From: SB25 sp029560875
GTDB taxonomy: Bacteria; Bacteroidota; Bacteroidia; Bacteroidales; Tenuifilaceae
Length of the DNA: 64,000 nucleotides
NCBI GenBank assembly: GCA_035388225.1
Contig: DAOOPM010000018.1
Location: 14,094 to 78,093 of the forward strand
Direction of reading: 5' to 3'
Positions 27,843 through 36,844 of the stretch are shown one piece after another. Numbering within the stretch: position 1 is the first letter of the stretch; each line of letters begins with the position of its first letter. The notes under the pieces were generated by a model, which saw nothing but the letters and a program-made list of their open reading frames with translations, had not been told where the DNA came from and did not search any database. The position numbers and the translations under genes are program-made.

Positions 27843-28670
27843 CTATTTAAAAGTCTCCTTATAAATAATCAACCTTAACCAACCCACAACTTTGGCTATA
27901 AGGTAAAAGAGCATCAACGCAATAATAATGGTTGCTCCCGATGGTACATTGAGCTTAAACGATAGAACTATCCCAAAAACTATCGAAAGGAAACTAATAA
28001 CACCCGAAAGCAGTATTATCCTACTAAATCGTTTAGTAAATAGGTTTGCAATGTTTGCAGGAATGGTTAAAAGTGATATCAAAAGTATAATTCCAATTGC
28101 CCTAATGGAGAAAACAATTGCCAATGCCACAAGTACTTTTAGCGTATAGCTGATAAACTTAGCTGGTACGTGTTGCGTTTGAGCATAATCCTGATCGAAC
28201 GAAATGAACAGAATAGGATTATAGAACACAACAAAGAATAAGGTAACCACCAATGCAAGCACTAAAAGCAACTGAATATCGGCCATTGAGATTGTAAGAA
28301 TATTCCCAAATAGGTACGACATAAGGTTTGGTGCGTATCCTGGTGTTAGAAACACAAAGAATATACCTATTGCCATCCCTAACGACCAAAGCATACCGAT
28401 AGCTGAATCCTCGCGTAGAACCTTTCCTTTTGTAAGCGACTCTAACCCTAACGCAGTAAGTACCGAGAACACCGATGCACCAAGTATTGGATTAATCCCA
28501 AAGTACCATGCAATACCAATTCCGCCAAACGATGCGTGAGTAATTCCACCACTCAGGAAAACCAACCTACGGGCAACAATGTATGTTCCAATAAAACCGG
28601 CAACAATCGATATTAAAATTGATGCCCAAAAGGCATTCTGTATAAACTGATAGCTGAAAAACTCTAACAT
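27843..28670 (-). CDS. znuB: metal ABC transporter permease (ZnuB type)
   Basis: A 275-residue inner-membrane permease with eight or more hydrophobic segments. The LSGGITHASFGGIGIAWYFG stretch near residues 39-58 and the AIGILLLISLLTIPANIA-like region (here IRAIGIILLISLLTIPAN) are typical of the ABC-3 family for zinc and manganese. It is last in the znuA-znuC-znuB operon, 39 nt after znuC. Confidence 0.92.
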   Translation of the reverse strand: MLEFFSYQFIQNAFWASILISIVAGFIGTYIVARRLVFLSGGITHASFGGIGIAWYFGINPILGASVFSVLTALGLESLTKGKVLREDSAIGMLWSLGMAIGIFFVFLTPGYAPNLMSYLFGNILTISMADIQLLLVLALVVTLFFVVFYNPILFISFDQDYAQTQHVPAKFISYTLKVLVALAIVFSIRAIGIILLISLLTIPANIANLFTKRFSRIILLSGVISFLSIVFGIVLSFKLNVPSGATIIIALMLFYLIAKVVGWLRLIIYKETFK

Positions 28671-28709
28671 TGGTATTGTTGGTTGTTTGTGAAAAGTTAA
28701 ACTTAACCA

Positions 28710-29489
28710 TTAATGTTTATGACCTTCCTCGTTATGATTATGATCCAAAAGCACCGTATGAGGCACTGGCCCGTGAGCAATAATCTGAATTGGGCAGTTA
28801 TACGCCGCCAATTGCTGCGTGCTAATTTGGTTCGACTTGTGGTAAAACAACGAACCATTCACACAGGCTATTGTTTTAACGTACGAAGTTATGGTACCAA
28901 TATCGTGCGATACCATTATAATTGCCATACGCTTGTTGAGTTCCTTAAGTAACTCGTAAAGTTCGCCTTCGAACTTACTGTCAACGTATGTATTGGGCTC
29001 ATCCAGAATCAACAGCTTGGGGTCGGATATTAACGCTCTGCAAAGCAGTGTGCGCTGTAGTTGACCTCCAGATAATTCGCCTATGCTCTTATTCTTCAAA
29101 TGCTCAATGCCTGCCATTTTAAGGTACTCAAGCGCGTTCTTCCTATGCTTTATCCCATAACGACCAAACAAACCCTGATTGGCAAGCAAACCCGACAGAA
29201 CAACTTCCATAACAGTAATTGGGAAATTCTTATCAATCTGCCCAGCCTGTGGCAAGTACCCAAAAAGCGAACCTCCACCATTGGCAATATACTTAACCTC
29301 TCCGCTAAACGGCTTCAGCTGTCCAATAAGTAATTTTAGAAGAGTAGTCTTACCTCCACCGTTGGGACCAATAATTCCAATAAAATCGTTCTCAAAAACC
29401 TCCAACGATACATCCCTAAGAACAACCTCCTTGCCGTAACCTACAGCAGCTTTGCTAACCTGTAATATCAACTTTGAATTTTCTTCCAT
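28710..29489 (-). CDS. znuC: metal ABC transporter ATP-binding protein (ZnuC type)
   Basis: A 259-residue ATPase with Walker A GPNGGGKTT (about 41-49), signature LSGGQLQR, Walker B LLILDEPN and switch histidine in MVSHD. The C-terminal tail is histidine-rich (DHNHNEEGHKH), which is common in zinc-handling ZnuC proteins and may sense or buffer zinc. It starts immediately after the znuA stop. Confidence 0.93.
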   Translation of the reverse strand: MEENSKLILQVSKAAVGYGKEVVLRDVSLEVFENDFIGIIGPNGGGKTTLLKLLIGQLKPFSGEVKYIANGGGSLFGYLPQAGQIDKNFPITVMEVVLSGLLANQGLFGRYGIKHRKNALEYLKMAGIEHLKNKSIGELSGGQLQRTLLCRALISDPKLLILDEPNTYVDSKFEGELYELLKELNKRMAIIMVSHDIGTITSYVKTIACVNGSLFYHKSNQISTQQLAAYNCPIQIIAHGPVPHTVLLDHNHNEEGHKH

Positions 29490-30368
29490 CTATTTACCTG
29501 CTATTGCGTTGGCAATTTGTACCATACTCTGTACCCAGTTCTCGGCTAATGGGTCAACCTTAACAACAGCACCACCAATCTCCATAGCAATGGCCTGCGA
29601 GTTATGGGTATCGAACTGGCTCTGCGATAAAACCGCCTTAATTCCCAACTCTTTGGATTTGTTTATAACATTTAGCATTCCCTTAGCCGATGGGCTTTTC
29701 CCTTCCTCCTCAATGCTCATCTGCGTAACACCAAAATCACGGGCAAAGTAACCCAACGCTGGATGATAAATTAGAAATGCTTTAACTCCAGAATTTGTTA
29801 AAATACTTCGGATTTCCGCATCCAAACTATCAATCTCTGCAATAAACTTAGTGTAATTGGCAGTAAATTGTTCTTTATGTGACGGATAAACCTCTATGAG
29901 ATTATCGAACATAACCTTCGCAATATGCCTACCCTCCACGGTTGATGCCCAAATATGTGGATCTATTCCGTGGTTGTGGTTATGCCCCTCGTGTTCCTCG
30001 CCGTGCGTACAACTTCCCTCAATTAGGTTAGCACCATTGGATAGGTTTATATACTTTGTTTTGTAACCATCCTTTAGTTTAGGTTCTAACCCTTTCTCAA
30101 AATCGAGCAAACCAATGGAAAAGTAGATATCTGAGTTGCTAAACTCCACCAGTTGGTTTGGAGTAGGCTCGTACATCTCGGGGCTACTGCCCGGAGGAAC
30201 AAGCACCTTAACCTGAAGGGTTGAATCGGCAATTTTCTCCACAAAGTACTTTAGTGGCAGAATACTAACCACTACTGTAGGCTTACTGGATGTTTCTGGC
30301 TTGCTGGTACACCCAGCAAAAACCGTTAATATTGAAAGCGTTGCAATTGCAAAGAATCGAGTAACCAT
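29490..30368 (-). CDS. znuA: zinc ABC transporter substrate-binding lipoprotein (ZnuA type)
   Basis: A 292-residue cluster A-I binding protein. From the ATG at 30368 the N-terminus reads as a lipoprotein signal with lipobox VFAGC. VVVSILPLKYFVEKIA, PGSSPEMYEPTPNQL and a histidine-rich loop (HGEEHEGHNHNHGIDPHIW) are classical for zinc-specific ZnuA, and IYHPALGYFARDFG supplies a further histidine ligand. The upstream ATG-like start at 30401 would bury the signal peptide. I could not identify a Zur box in the upstream 180 bp. Confidence 0.92.
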   Translation of the reverse strand: MVTRFFAIATLSILTVFAGCTSKPETSSKPTVVVSILPLKYFVEKIADSTLQVKVLVPPGSSPEMYEPTPNQLVEFSNSDIYFSIGLLDFEKGLEPKLKDGYKTKYINLSNGANLIEGSCTHGEEHEGHNHNHGIDPHIWASTVEGRHIAKVMFDNLIEVYPSHKEQFTANYTKFIAEIDSLDAEIRSILTNSGVKAFLIYHPALGYFARDFGVTQMSIEEEGKSPSAKGMLNVINKSKELGIKAVLSQSQFDTHNSQAIAMEIGGAVVKVDPLAENWVQSMVQIANAIAGK

Positions 30369-30479
30369 AGCAAATTCAATTTTGATGATAAAGTTATACA
30401 ATTACTAGCATAGAGTAACCCCAACAGTTGAAATTTGTTTAACTCCGTTCCAAAATATCTGTTAAGCAATACTTTTGAT

Positions 30480-30509
30480 TTTGTAAAATCCTGATTTATA
30501 TTATTTTTG
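30480..30509 (+). promoter_or_regulatory. Bacteroidota promoter of the LRR gene
   Basis: TTTG (30480-30483), an 18-nt spacer and TATTTTTG (30502-30509) match the full consensus. The leader to the ATG at 30550 would be about 34 nt. Confidence 0.6.
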
Positions 30510-30549
30510 TCGGAATTTTAAAAATACACAAAACTAAAGTTTACGGTAC

Positions 30550-33500
30550 ATGAGGAAATTTTTACTCTCCCTAGTTTTTGCCATTACAGCAATTGCGGTG
30601 CAGGCGCAGGAACCTGCAGTTACAATGACAACCACAACCACCATTGGTAGCACATTCTCTTTTGACATATGCGCAACAGCCAATAATACCCCTATACAGG
30701 TGGATTGGGGCAATGGAACGCGGGCAGACTATACAATAGGAACAAACCACCCAACAGTTAGTGGAATACTTTCGGGTAGCACTATTAAAATTTATGGTGT
30801 GGAAATAGCTTACCTTAACCTATATGACAAAAAACTCACATTGCTAGATGTAACTAATTGTACTACATTGTATTCTCTTTACTGCCATACAAACCAATTA
30901 ACAATAATCGATGTGTCCAAGAATACTGCACTGACCTACTTTAACTGCAGTTCAAACCAGATAACCTCCCTCGATGTGTCCAAAAATACTGCACTCACTA
31001 ACCTTGATTGCAGTTATAACCAACTAAAAACTCTAGATTTGACCAACAATACTGCACTCACTAACCTTGATTGCAGCATTAACGAGTTAACCTCCCTTGA
31101 TGTATCAAGAAATCCTGCACTGACTAATTTAGGATGCGGAAATAATCAATTAACAGCTCTCGATGTATCAAAAAATATTGCGCTGATTCATATTTGGTGT
31201 GTATATAACAAGTTAACCTCTTTTGATGTATCAAAAAATACTGAGTTGAAATCCCTTTGCTGCGACAATAATGAACTAACCTCCCTTGAGGTGTCAAACA
31301 ATACCAAACTGACTGAACTTTGGTGCTCTTCAAACCAACTAACTGCACTTGATGTAACCAAGAATACCGCAGTATTTAGCCTTTTATGTTTTTACAACCA
31401 GTTATCAACCCTCGATGTCTCAAAAAATACTTCGCTTAAAATCCTTATCTGCTATTCAAATAAACTAACCACGCTCGATGTGTCAAACAATACCAAACTG
31501 ACTGAACTTTGGTGCTCTTCAAACCAACTAACCGCACTCGATGTGTCAAAGAATACCGCAATGACTAGACTTGACTGTTATTCAAACCAGATAACCTCCC
31601 TTAATGTGTCAAAGAACCCTTTGCTTAAGACCCTTAACTGCTATTCAAACCAACTAACCACACTCGATGTGACTAACAATGCTGCGCTGACTATACTTTG
31701 GTGCTATTCAAACCAACTAATCGCCATCGATGTAACAAATAATACTGCGCTAACTGAACTTTACTGCAGCAGTAACCAGTTAACAACTCTTGATGTAACC
31801 AAGAATACTGCGCTGACTTACCTTAACTGCAATCAGAACCGACTAACCACGCTCGATGTGTCAAAGAACACAGCCCTTGAGACCCTTATCTGCAAATCGA
31901 ATCAATTAAACTATTTAAATTTATCTCAGAATGCAGTTCTCAACTGGGTTAAATGTGACTCCAATAACCTCGCTTTCTCTACTCTACCCATTAAGGAAAT
32001 TGGGAGGTACATCTATAGTCCACAGAATGTAATTAACCTTCCCAAAAAGCAGTACTCCCTTACTGAAACTGTGGATTTAAGAAGCGAACTAACCGTTTAT
32101 GGAAAAACCACAGGCTACATTTGGAAAACCAAAGGTGGAACAACCCTTGTGGCTGGCACTGACTATAATACAACCAACGGTGTAGCCACATTCCTAAAGG
32201 TGCAAACCGACAGCGTTTACTGCGAAATGACCAATGCCACATTCCCTGACTTAACGCTTACCACAAGTGCAATAAAGGTTACAGAACCAACACTCAATGT
32301 TGTTATGACTACAACAACAACCATAGGAAACGCATTCACATTTAACCTATGTGCAGCCTCAAATAACACCCCGATTCTGGTGGACTGGGGTAATGGCAGC
32401 CTGGTAAACTACACCATCAACACCTCCTACAGCAGTGTAGTTGGAACTCTTTCCGGTAATACAGTAAAAATTTATGGAGGAGGTATAACAAAGCTATATT
32501 TATACAGTAATAACCTCACAGCCCTTGATGTATCTGGAGCAACGCAGTTAACACACCTAGACTGTCATTCAAATCAACTAACCAGCCTAGATGTATCAAA
32601 AAATACAGCATTGGTTGTACTAGAATGCTACTTAAACCAACTAACCAACTTGGATGTTTCAGAGAATTTAGCACTACAAGAATTAAAGTGCTCCATAAAC
32701 CAGCTAACAAGTTTGGATGTTACAAAAAACACATCTCTAAAAAGACTTTTCTGCGATTCAAATCAGATAACCACCCTGGATGTGTCTCAGAATACAGCCT
32801 TAAAAGACCTATACTGTGACTCAAATCTACTTACCATCCTAGATGTTACAAGCAACACATTGCTTCAGGAGTTATTGTGCTTTTCAAATCAACTCACAAG
32901 CCTTGACATCTCCAAAAACATAGCCTTAAAGGAACTGTGGTGCTATTCCAATAAGTTAAACTCTCTCGATGTTTCTAAAAATACTGCCTTGGAGTTCCTT
33001 TTCTGCGAATCGAATCAACTAGACAATTTAGATTTATCACAGAATACAACTCTAGCCGAGGTTAGATGTCACGCCAACAACCTCAAATTCTCTACTCTAC
33101 CTATTAAGGAGACCGCTTGGACCACATATATCTACAGCCCACAAAACGTTATTAAACTTTCTAAAAAGCAATACGGCCTTACCGAAACTTTGGATTTAAA
33201 CAGCGAGTTAACTATTAATAGCAATACCACTAATTACACTTGGAAAACCAAAGGAGGAGCAACCCTTGTGGCTGGCACTGACTATAATACAACCAACGGT
33301 GTAACCACATTCCTAAAGGTACAAACCGACAGCGTTTACTGCGAAATGACCAATGCCACATTCCCTGACTTAACGCTTACCACTACAAACATTAAAGTAT
33401 CGGAATATCCACTTTCTGTTGGGAATAATGAGTTTGCCCTCTATGTTTACCCCAACCCCGCAACCAATTACTTTACCATTAAAATGGCCGAAGAGATTGT

Positions 33501-33663
33501 TCGGGTGGAGGTTTATACCCTTACCGGTGTTAAGGTGTTTGAGAATGGGCTGTATAGCTCCACCACGGTTACCGTACCATTAACCAGCATGCCTAAAGGC
33601 GCGCTACTTATTAAAGCATACACCCGCACTGGTGTATACAGTGGCAAGGTGGTTAAGATTTAG
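30550..33663 (+). CDS. T9SS-secreted leucine-rich repeat protein
   Basis: A 1,037-residue protein with a signal peptide (MRKFLLSLVFAITAIAVQA), a short module TTTTTIGSTFSFDICA...VDWGNG, 18 exact 21-residue LRRs (about 96-473), an Ig-like stretch with YSPQNV and TLVAGTDYNTTNG, then the whole arrangement again: a second TTTTTIGNAFTFNLCA...VDWGNG module, 9 LRRs (about 656-844) and a second Ig-like stretch. The last 75 residues (ALYVYPNPATNYF, VEVYTLTGVKVFE, GALLIKAYT) form a type-A T9SS sorting domain. The LRRs follow LTxLDVSKNTALxxLxCxxNQ. This is a surface or released protein, probably for binding; the ligand is unknown. Confidence 0.94.
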   Translation: MRKFLLSLVFAITAIAVQAQEPAVTMTTTTTIGSTFSFDICATANNTPIQVDWGNGTRADYTIGTNHPTVSGILSGSTIKIYGVEIAYLNLYDKKLTLLDVTNCTTLYSLYCHTNQLTIIDVSKNTALTYFNCSSNQITSLDVSKNTALTNLDCSYNQLKTLDLTNNTALTNLDCSINELTSLDVSRNPALTNLGCGNNQLTALDVSKNIALIHIWCVYNKLTSFDVSKNTELKSLCCDNNELTSLEVSNNTKLTELWCSSNQLTALDVTKNTAVFSLLCFYNQLSTLDVSKNTSLKILICYSNKLTTLDVSNNTKLTELWCSSNQLTALDVSKNTAMTRLDCYSNQITSLNVSKNPLLKTLNCYSNQLTTLDVTNNAALTILWCYSNQLIAIDVTNNTALTELYCSSNQLTTLDVTKNTALTYLNCNQNRLTTLDVSKNTALETLICKSNQLNYLNLSQNAVLNWVKCDSNNLAFSTLPIKEIGRYIYSPQNVINLPKKQYSLTETVDLRSELTVYGKTTGYIWKTKGGTTLVAGTDYNTTNGVATFLKVQTDSVYCEMTNATFPDLTLTTSAIKVTEPTLNVVMTTTTTIGNAFTFNLCAASNNTPILVDWGNGSLVNYTINTSYSSVVGTLSGNTVKIYGGGITKLYLYSNNLTALDVSGATQLTHLDCHSNQLTSLDVSKNTALVVLECYLNQLTNLDVSENLALQELKCSINQLTSLDVTKNTSLKRLFCDSNQITTLDVSQNTALKDLYCDSNLLTILDVTSNTLLQELLCFSNQLTSLDISKNIALKELWCYSNKLNSLDVSKNTALEFLFCESNQLDNLDLSQNTTLAEVRCHANNLKFSTLPIKETAWTTYIYSPQNVIKLSKKQYGLTETLDLNSELTINSNTTNYTWKTKGGATLVAGTDYNTTNGVTTFLKVQTDSVYCEMTNATFPDLTLTTTNIKVSEYPLSVGNNEFALYVYPNPATNYFTIKMAEEIVRVEVYTLTGVKVFENGLYSSTTVTVPLTSMPKGALLIKAYTRTGVYSGKVVKI
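30835..33081 (+). repeat. two LRR arrays (18 + 9 repeats of 63 bp)
   Basis: Blocks at about 30835-31968 and 32515-33081 encode 18 and 9 repeats of exactly 21 residues with no insertions. Each repeat ends in a Cys-x2-Asn pattern (CxSNQ). The repeats differ mainly at exposed positions. Confidence 0.9.
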
Positions 33664-33689
33664 GTTATCTATTTGTAGCATATAAAAGC

Positions 33690-33727
33690 AAAGCGCTGTC
33701 TGGGTTAAAGCCTAGACAGCGCTTTTT
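33690..33727 (+). terminator. strong intrinsic terminator after the LRR gene
   Basis: A perfect 12-bp stem AAAGCGCTGTCT / AGACAGCGCTTT with a 12-nt loop and a T-run. It lies 27 nt after the stop. Confidence 0.9.
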
Positions 33728-33807
33728 GTGTTATACTCCTTAAGAAATTAATGGTAATGATGCCGGTGGCATCAAATGTTTGTAGAAATTCATTCTGAAT
33801 CGAAATT

Positions 33808-33831
33808 ATTCGACTCCAGCAGGAGTCGAAT
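33808..33831. repeat. hairpin ATTCGACTCC / GGAGTCGAAT
   Basis: A perfect 10-bp inverted repeat with loop AGCA in the gap between two convergent genes. It resembles REP-like intergenic palindromes seen in Bacteroidota. No second copy was noticed in this window. Confidence 0.75.
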
Positions 33832-33860
33832 TTCTAGGAAGGCTCTCTGCTATAAATATT

Positions 33861-33877
33861 CAAACCCTCTGGGTTTG
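33861..33877. repeat. hairpin CAAACCC / GGGTTTG
   Basis: A 7-bp perfect inverted repeat with a TCT loop, about 30 bp from the previous hairpin. It may be part of the same intergenic repeat element or a terminator for the minus-strand gene ending at 33941. Confidence 0.65.
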
Positions 33878-33940
33878 CAAAAATTATTAGATTGTTACTT
33901 ATATGCCTAATTCAATGAATTAAAATACCAACTCATAATT

Positions 33941-36694
33941 CTAGTTTGCCAACCCATAGTTAATAAGTGTACCCTGCTTGGAACCAACAATTATGCTCAT
34001 ATTGTTGGATTTGGTTAGTCGGGTAATTGAGAAAGAGGTGGAACCGTTATACGGAAAGCCATCCTCAACCTTGCCTTTGCTGTTTACTAGATATATTTTG
34101 CCTGACTTTTCGGATACAACGCCAATTTTGTTATCACCACCAAAATCGAAGTATAGGATTTCGGGTTTCAGTTCATCCTTTATTTTTAGTTGAAATAGTG
34201 GCTCTTTACTACTGTCAAACGCATAAAGCGTTTTATTGTCGAGGTAAATGTAATCCTTTGCGCCATCGCCATTAATATCCTGATAGGTAAATGCGTGCCA
34301 ACGGGTAAAGGACTGTAAAGCGATATCCTCCACCTCGCCATCGAGGTAAATGTTACGGACTAGCCCAATGCTGTCGGTTGTAACTATAAAAGATTTCCCT
34401 TTTTTGTCGGAACCAAGCGCAAAAGTGCTAAACTGCGCTTTGGTAAAGTATTGCTTTAGCTTAACACGCTCCTCGCCCTTTCTGTTTAACAGGTATGGAC
34501 GATTAGCATCAAAAACAATTAGGTAATCCAACCCGCTTACTCTTGCAAAGCCAACCCTATCGGTAACGGTGGACTCTGTTTTTCCGAATTTCCAGCCCTT
34601 TAGGGCTTTGCCGTCAGGGTCGTAAACGTATATTTTACGGTCGGCACAGGCCTGAAAAAACCTATAATCGCGACTACCATCGTAATCGATTACCGATACT
34701 GGATTTGTTGCTGGCGAGCTGTAATGCACAGGAAAACCCGATACATCCTTACCATTCCTATCAAAAACATACAACTTGCTAGCAGTGTTGAAGGCGTACT
34801 GCAACTTTCGGTTTTTAAATAGGTCAACCTGGGTAACATCGCCCATAATGGAGCCATCAATCTTGCGCTTCCACAGAACCCTACCCACATTATTGATAAG
34901 GTAGATGTTAAACTCAGCATCCTGAACAAAAATCTCCTTCTCCTTATTCGTATGGTTTACCAAAATTTGAGGCTTTATTATAGGCACAGCCTCCAGCTTA
35001 GTTTCCCATAAACTCTTTTGGGCTGTTTTTTGAACACCCTCGCCCGATATCGCCGTAAAAGTGTTGAATATAAGACTATTGCCTCCAATAAGTTGATAAC
35101 TAAATCCCTTTATGCTGGCTGTTGAAGTGCTCAATTTAACATTGGAATCCAAGAACTCCTGAGCAACACTGCTTAACTTTGCGGGATTCAAGTATATAAA
35201 ATAGTTCGATTTCTTGGGTAACTCTCCGCTAAACTGCCTGTAAGTATTGTCGTTGCCAAGAACTGTATTACGGATATTTGCCTTAACATAGCGCTCCAAT
35301 GCCTCAACGGATGAGCCCCATATAATCCAATTATCAATAAAGCAGAAATACTCGTCCGAAACCGGATCAAATAAACTACCCAAAAGTAAGCTATGCAACC
35401 CTTTAATTGGCAAATGGAATATTTCAACGGATTTATCCTTGTCAATTTTTACAACGGTTGGCTTTGTAGATACCTCGGCTTTGGTTTCCCTGTTATAGTT
35501 TGCAACAATGCTCTGTAGTTGTAATTGCGCAGCACTTGCACTTTTGGTGCGAGTAATTATAAACCACTCATCAGGTTTGTTGCTATCATCTGTAGGCAAA
35601 AACATAACCCCAATTTCAGTATCAATCAAGCCTTTAAAAAATTCCTGGGGCTCAGTGCCCAGAAACTTTCGATATCCGCTTAAATCCTGAGTGTACTTAA
35701 ATATTTCACCTTTCCTATCAAGGTAACCTCTGTAGCCCTCAAGGTAATCGTCCAAACTTGTTATTCCCAGCCAAACAAACAAGCCTATTTCCGTAGGAAT
35801 AACCGATTGCATTTCCATTTCAATGGGCTTTTGCTTGGTAAGTATCCGCAGGTATGAGTTTGTGGAATCGGACACGTTGGATAGTCCCGATAGCACAAAA
35901 TTACTGGATGATAGGTTCATGTCCAGCTCAATCCATTGAGCAATATCGCTTAAGGTATTAACACCACTCCTATACTTCTCCTTAACGCTATTCTTGAGCA
36001 GTGCTGGTAAATGTTTTATGTTGATGTAGATGTTGGCATCAACTTTTGTACCTGATGTTTTGCTAATTGCCTGAAATTGTGGATTGGTAAGCAACGATAC
36101 CTTTCCCTCCAACTGTGATATCGATTTTTCCAGTAGTAACGATGAGCTGCTCACGAGTAGCAATCCATTCTCAGCCACAACCGAGATATTGTTGAATTGA
36201 GAACCGCTCTGCTTAAAACTCAGGATTAACGAGCCGTTAAAGTACTTTTCCTCCTCCTTGTAAAGCCCAATTGCCTGAAGTTTTGCTATTGAGTAAAAAT
36301 CGGATGGGCTAACCCCATCGGGAGTCCTCACCGCAAAAAGGAATGCAGTGTTCCCTCCTCCCTCGGCACTTAACGATATGTATATGGGATTGTTACGAAG
36401 TACATTTTTAATCAGCGCATTGGAGTTCTGAAGGCTATCGATAAAAGCCAAAACAGCATTTACATCACCCACAGCATCAATATCCGAAACGGATTCCCAA
36501 ACCTTGCTACCGTTGAGCGATGCCCGAAACCTGCTGTAATCCTCAATCCTAAACAGCAACGACGCATCGGTAGGTATTGCCTGAATTGCATCGGATGTAG
36601 TTTTATTCCTACTACTTAACCATACGTAAACACCTGTAACAAGCCCTGCAATAAGCAGAAACAGAACGATAATTAAAACCAAATACTTCTTCAT
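33941..36694 (-). CDS. membrane-anchored DUF3352-like protein with C-terminal propeller-like half
   Basis: A 917-residue protein starting at the ATG at 36694 with AAAGGAT upstream. One N-terminal transmembrane segment (YLVLIIVLFLLIAGLVTGVYVWL) anchors it. Residues about 40-545 resemble DUF3352 (PTDASLLFRIEDYSRF near the start). Residues about 560-915 contain repeated VYDPDGKALKGW, VFDRNGKDVSGFPVH, LVNSKGKVEDGFPYNG turns, which fit a PQQ/beta-propeller fold facing the periplasm. The role is unknown. It stands alone, convergent with the LRR gene. Confidence 0.85.
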   Translation of the reverse strand: MKKYLVLIIVLFLLIAGLVTGVYVWLSSRNKTTSDAIQAIPTDASLLFRIEDYSRFRASLNGSKVWESVSDIDAVGDVNAVLAFIDSLQNSNALIKNVLRNNPIYISLSAEGGGNTAFLFAVRTPDGVSPSDFYSIAKLQAIGLYKEEEKYFNGSLILSFKQSGSQFNNISVVAENGLLLVSSSSLLLEKSISQLEGKVSLLTNPQFQAISKTSGTKVDANIYINIKHLPALLKNSVKEKYRSGVNTLSDIAQWIELDMNLSSSNFVLSGLSNVSDSTNSYLRILTKQKPIEMEMQSVIPTEIGLFVWLGITSLDDYLEGYRGYLDRKGEIFKYTQDLSGYRKFLGTEPQEFFKGLIDTEIGVMFLPTDDSNKPDEWFIITRTKSASAAQLQLQSIVANYNRETKAEVSTKPTVVKIDKDKSVEIFHLPIKGLHSLLLGSLFDPVSDEYFCFIDNWIIWGSSVEALERYVKANIRNTVLGNDNTYRQFSGELPKKSNYFIYLNPAKLSSVAQEFLDSNVKLSTSTASIKGFSYQLIGGNSLIFNTFTAISGEGVQKTAQKSLWETKLEAVPIIKPQILVNHTNKEKEIFVQDAEFNIYLINNVGRVLWKRKIDGSIMGDVTQVDLFKNRKLQYAFNTASKLYVFDRNGKDVSGFPVHYSSPATNPVSVIDYDGSRDYRFFQACADRKIYVYDPDGKALKGWKFGKTESTVTDRVGFARVSGLDYLIVFDANRPYLLNRKGEERVKLKQYFTKAQFSTFALGSDKKGKSFIVTTDSIGLVRNIYLDGEVEDIALQSFTRWHAFTYQDINGDGAKDYIYLDNKTLYAFDSSKEPLFQLKIKDELKPEILYFDFGGDNKIGVVSEKSGKIYLVNSKGKVEDGFPYNGSTSFSITRLTKSNNMSIIVGSKQGTLINYGLAN

Positions 36695-36844
36695 AACCAA
36701 AATATCCTTTGACGGATAAAGTTAACTTTTATTTTCACTAAAAAGTGCCAAAAACTGAAGTTGAATGTGGTTTTATATGGTCTTTATGATGATAGTTATA
36801 TAAAATCCTCTTGTTTTAAGAATATTTACTTGAGCAAATATTTT

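Noticed and set aside
30369..30479. Zur operator upstream of znuA
   Set aside because: I could not find a convincing palindrome matching known Zur boxes; regulation by zinc remains a guess from the family.
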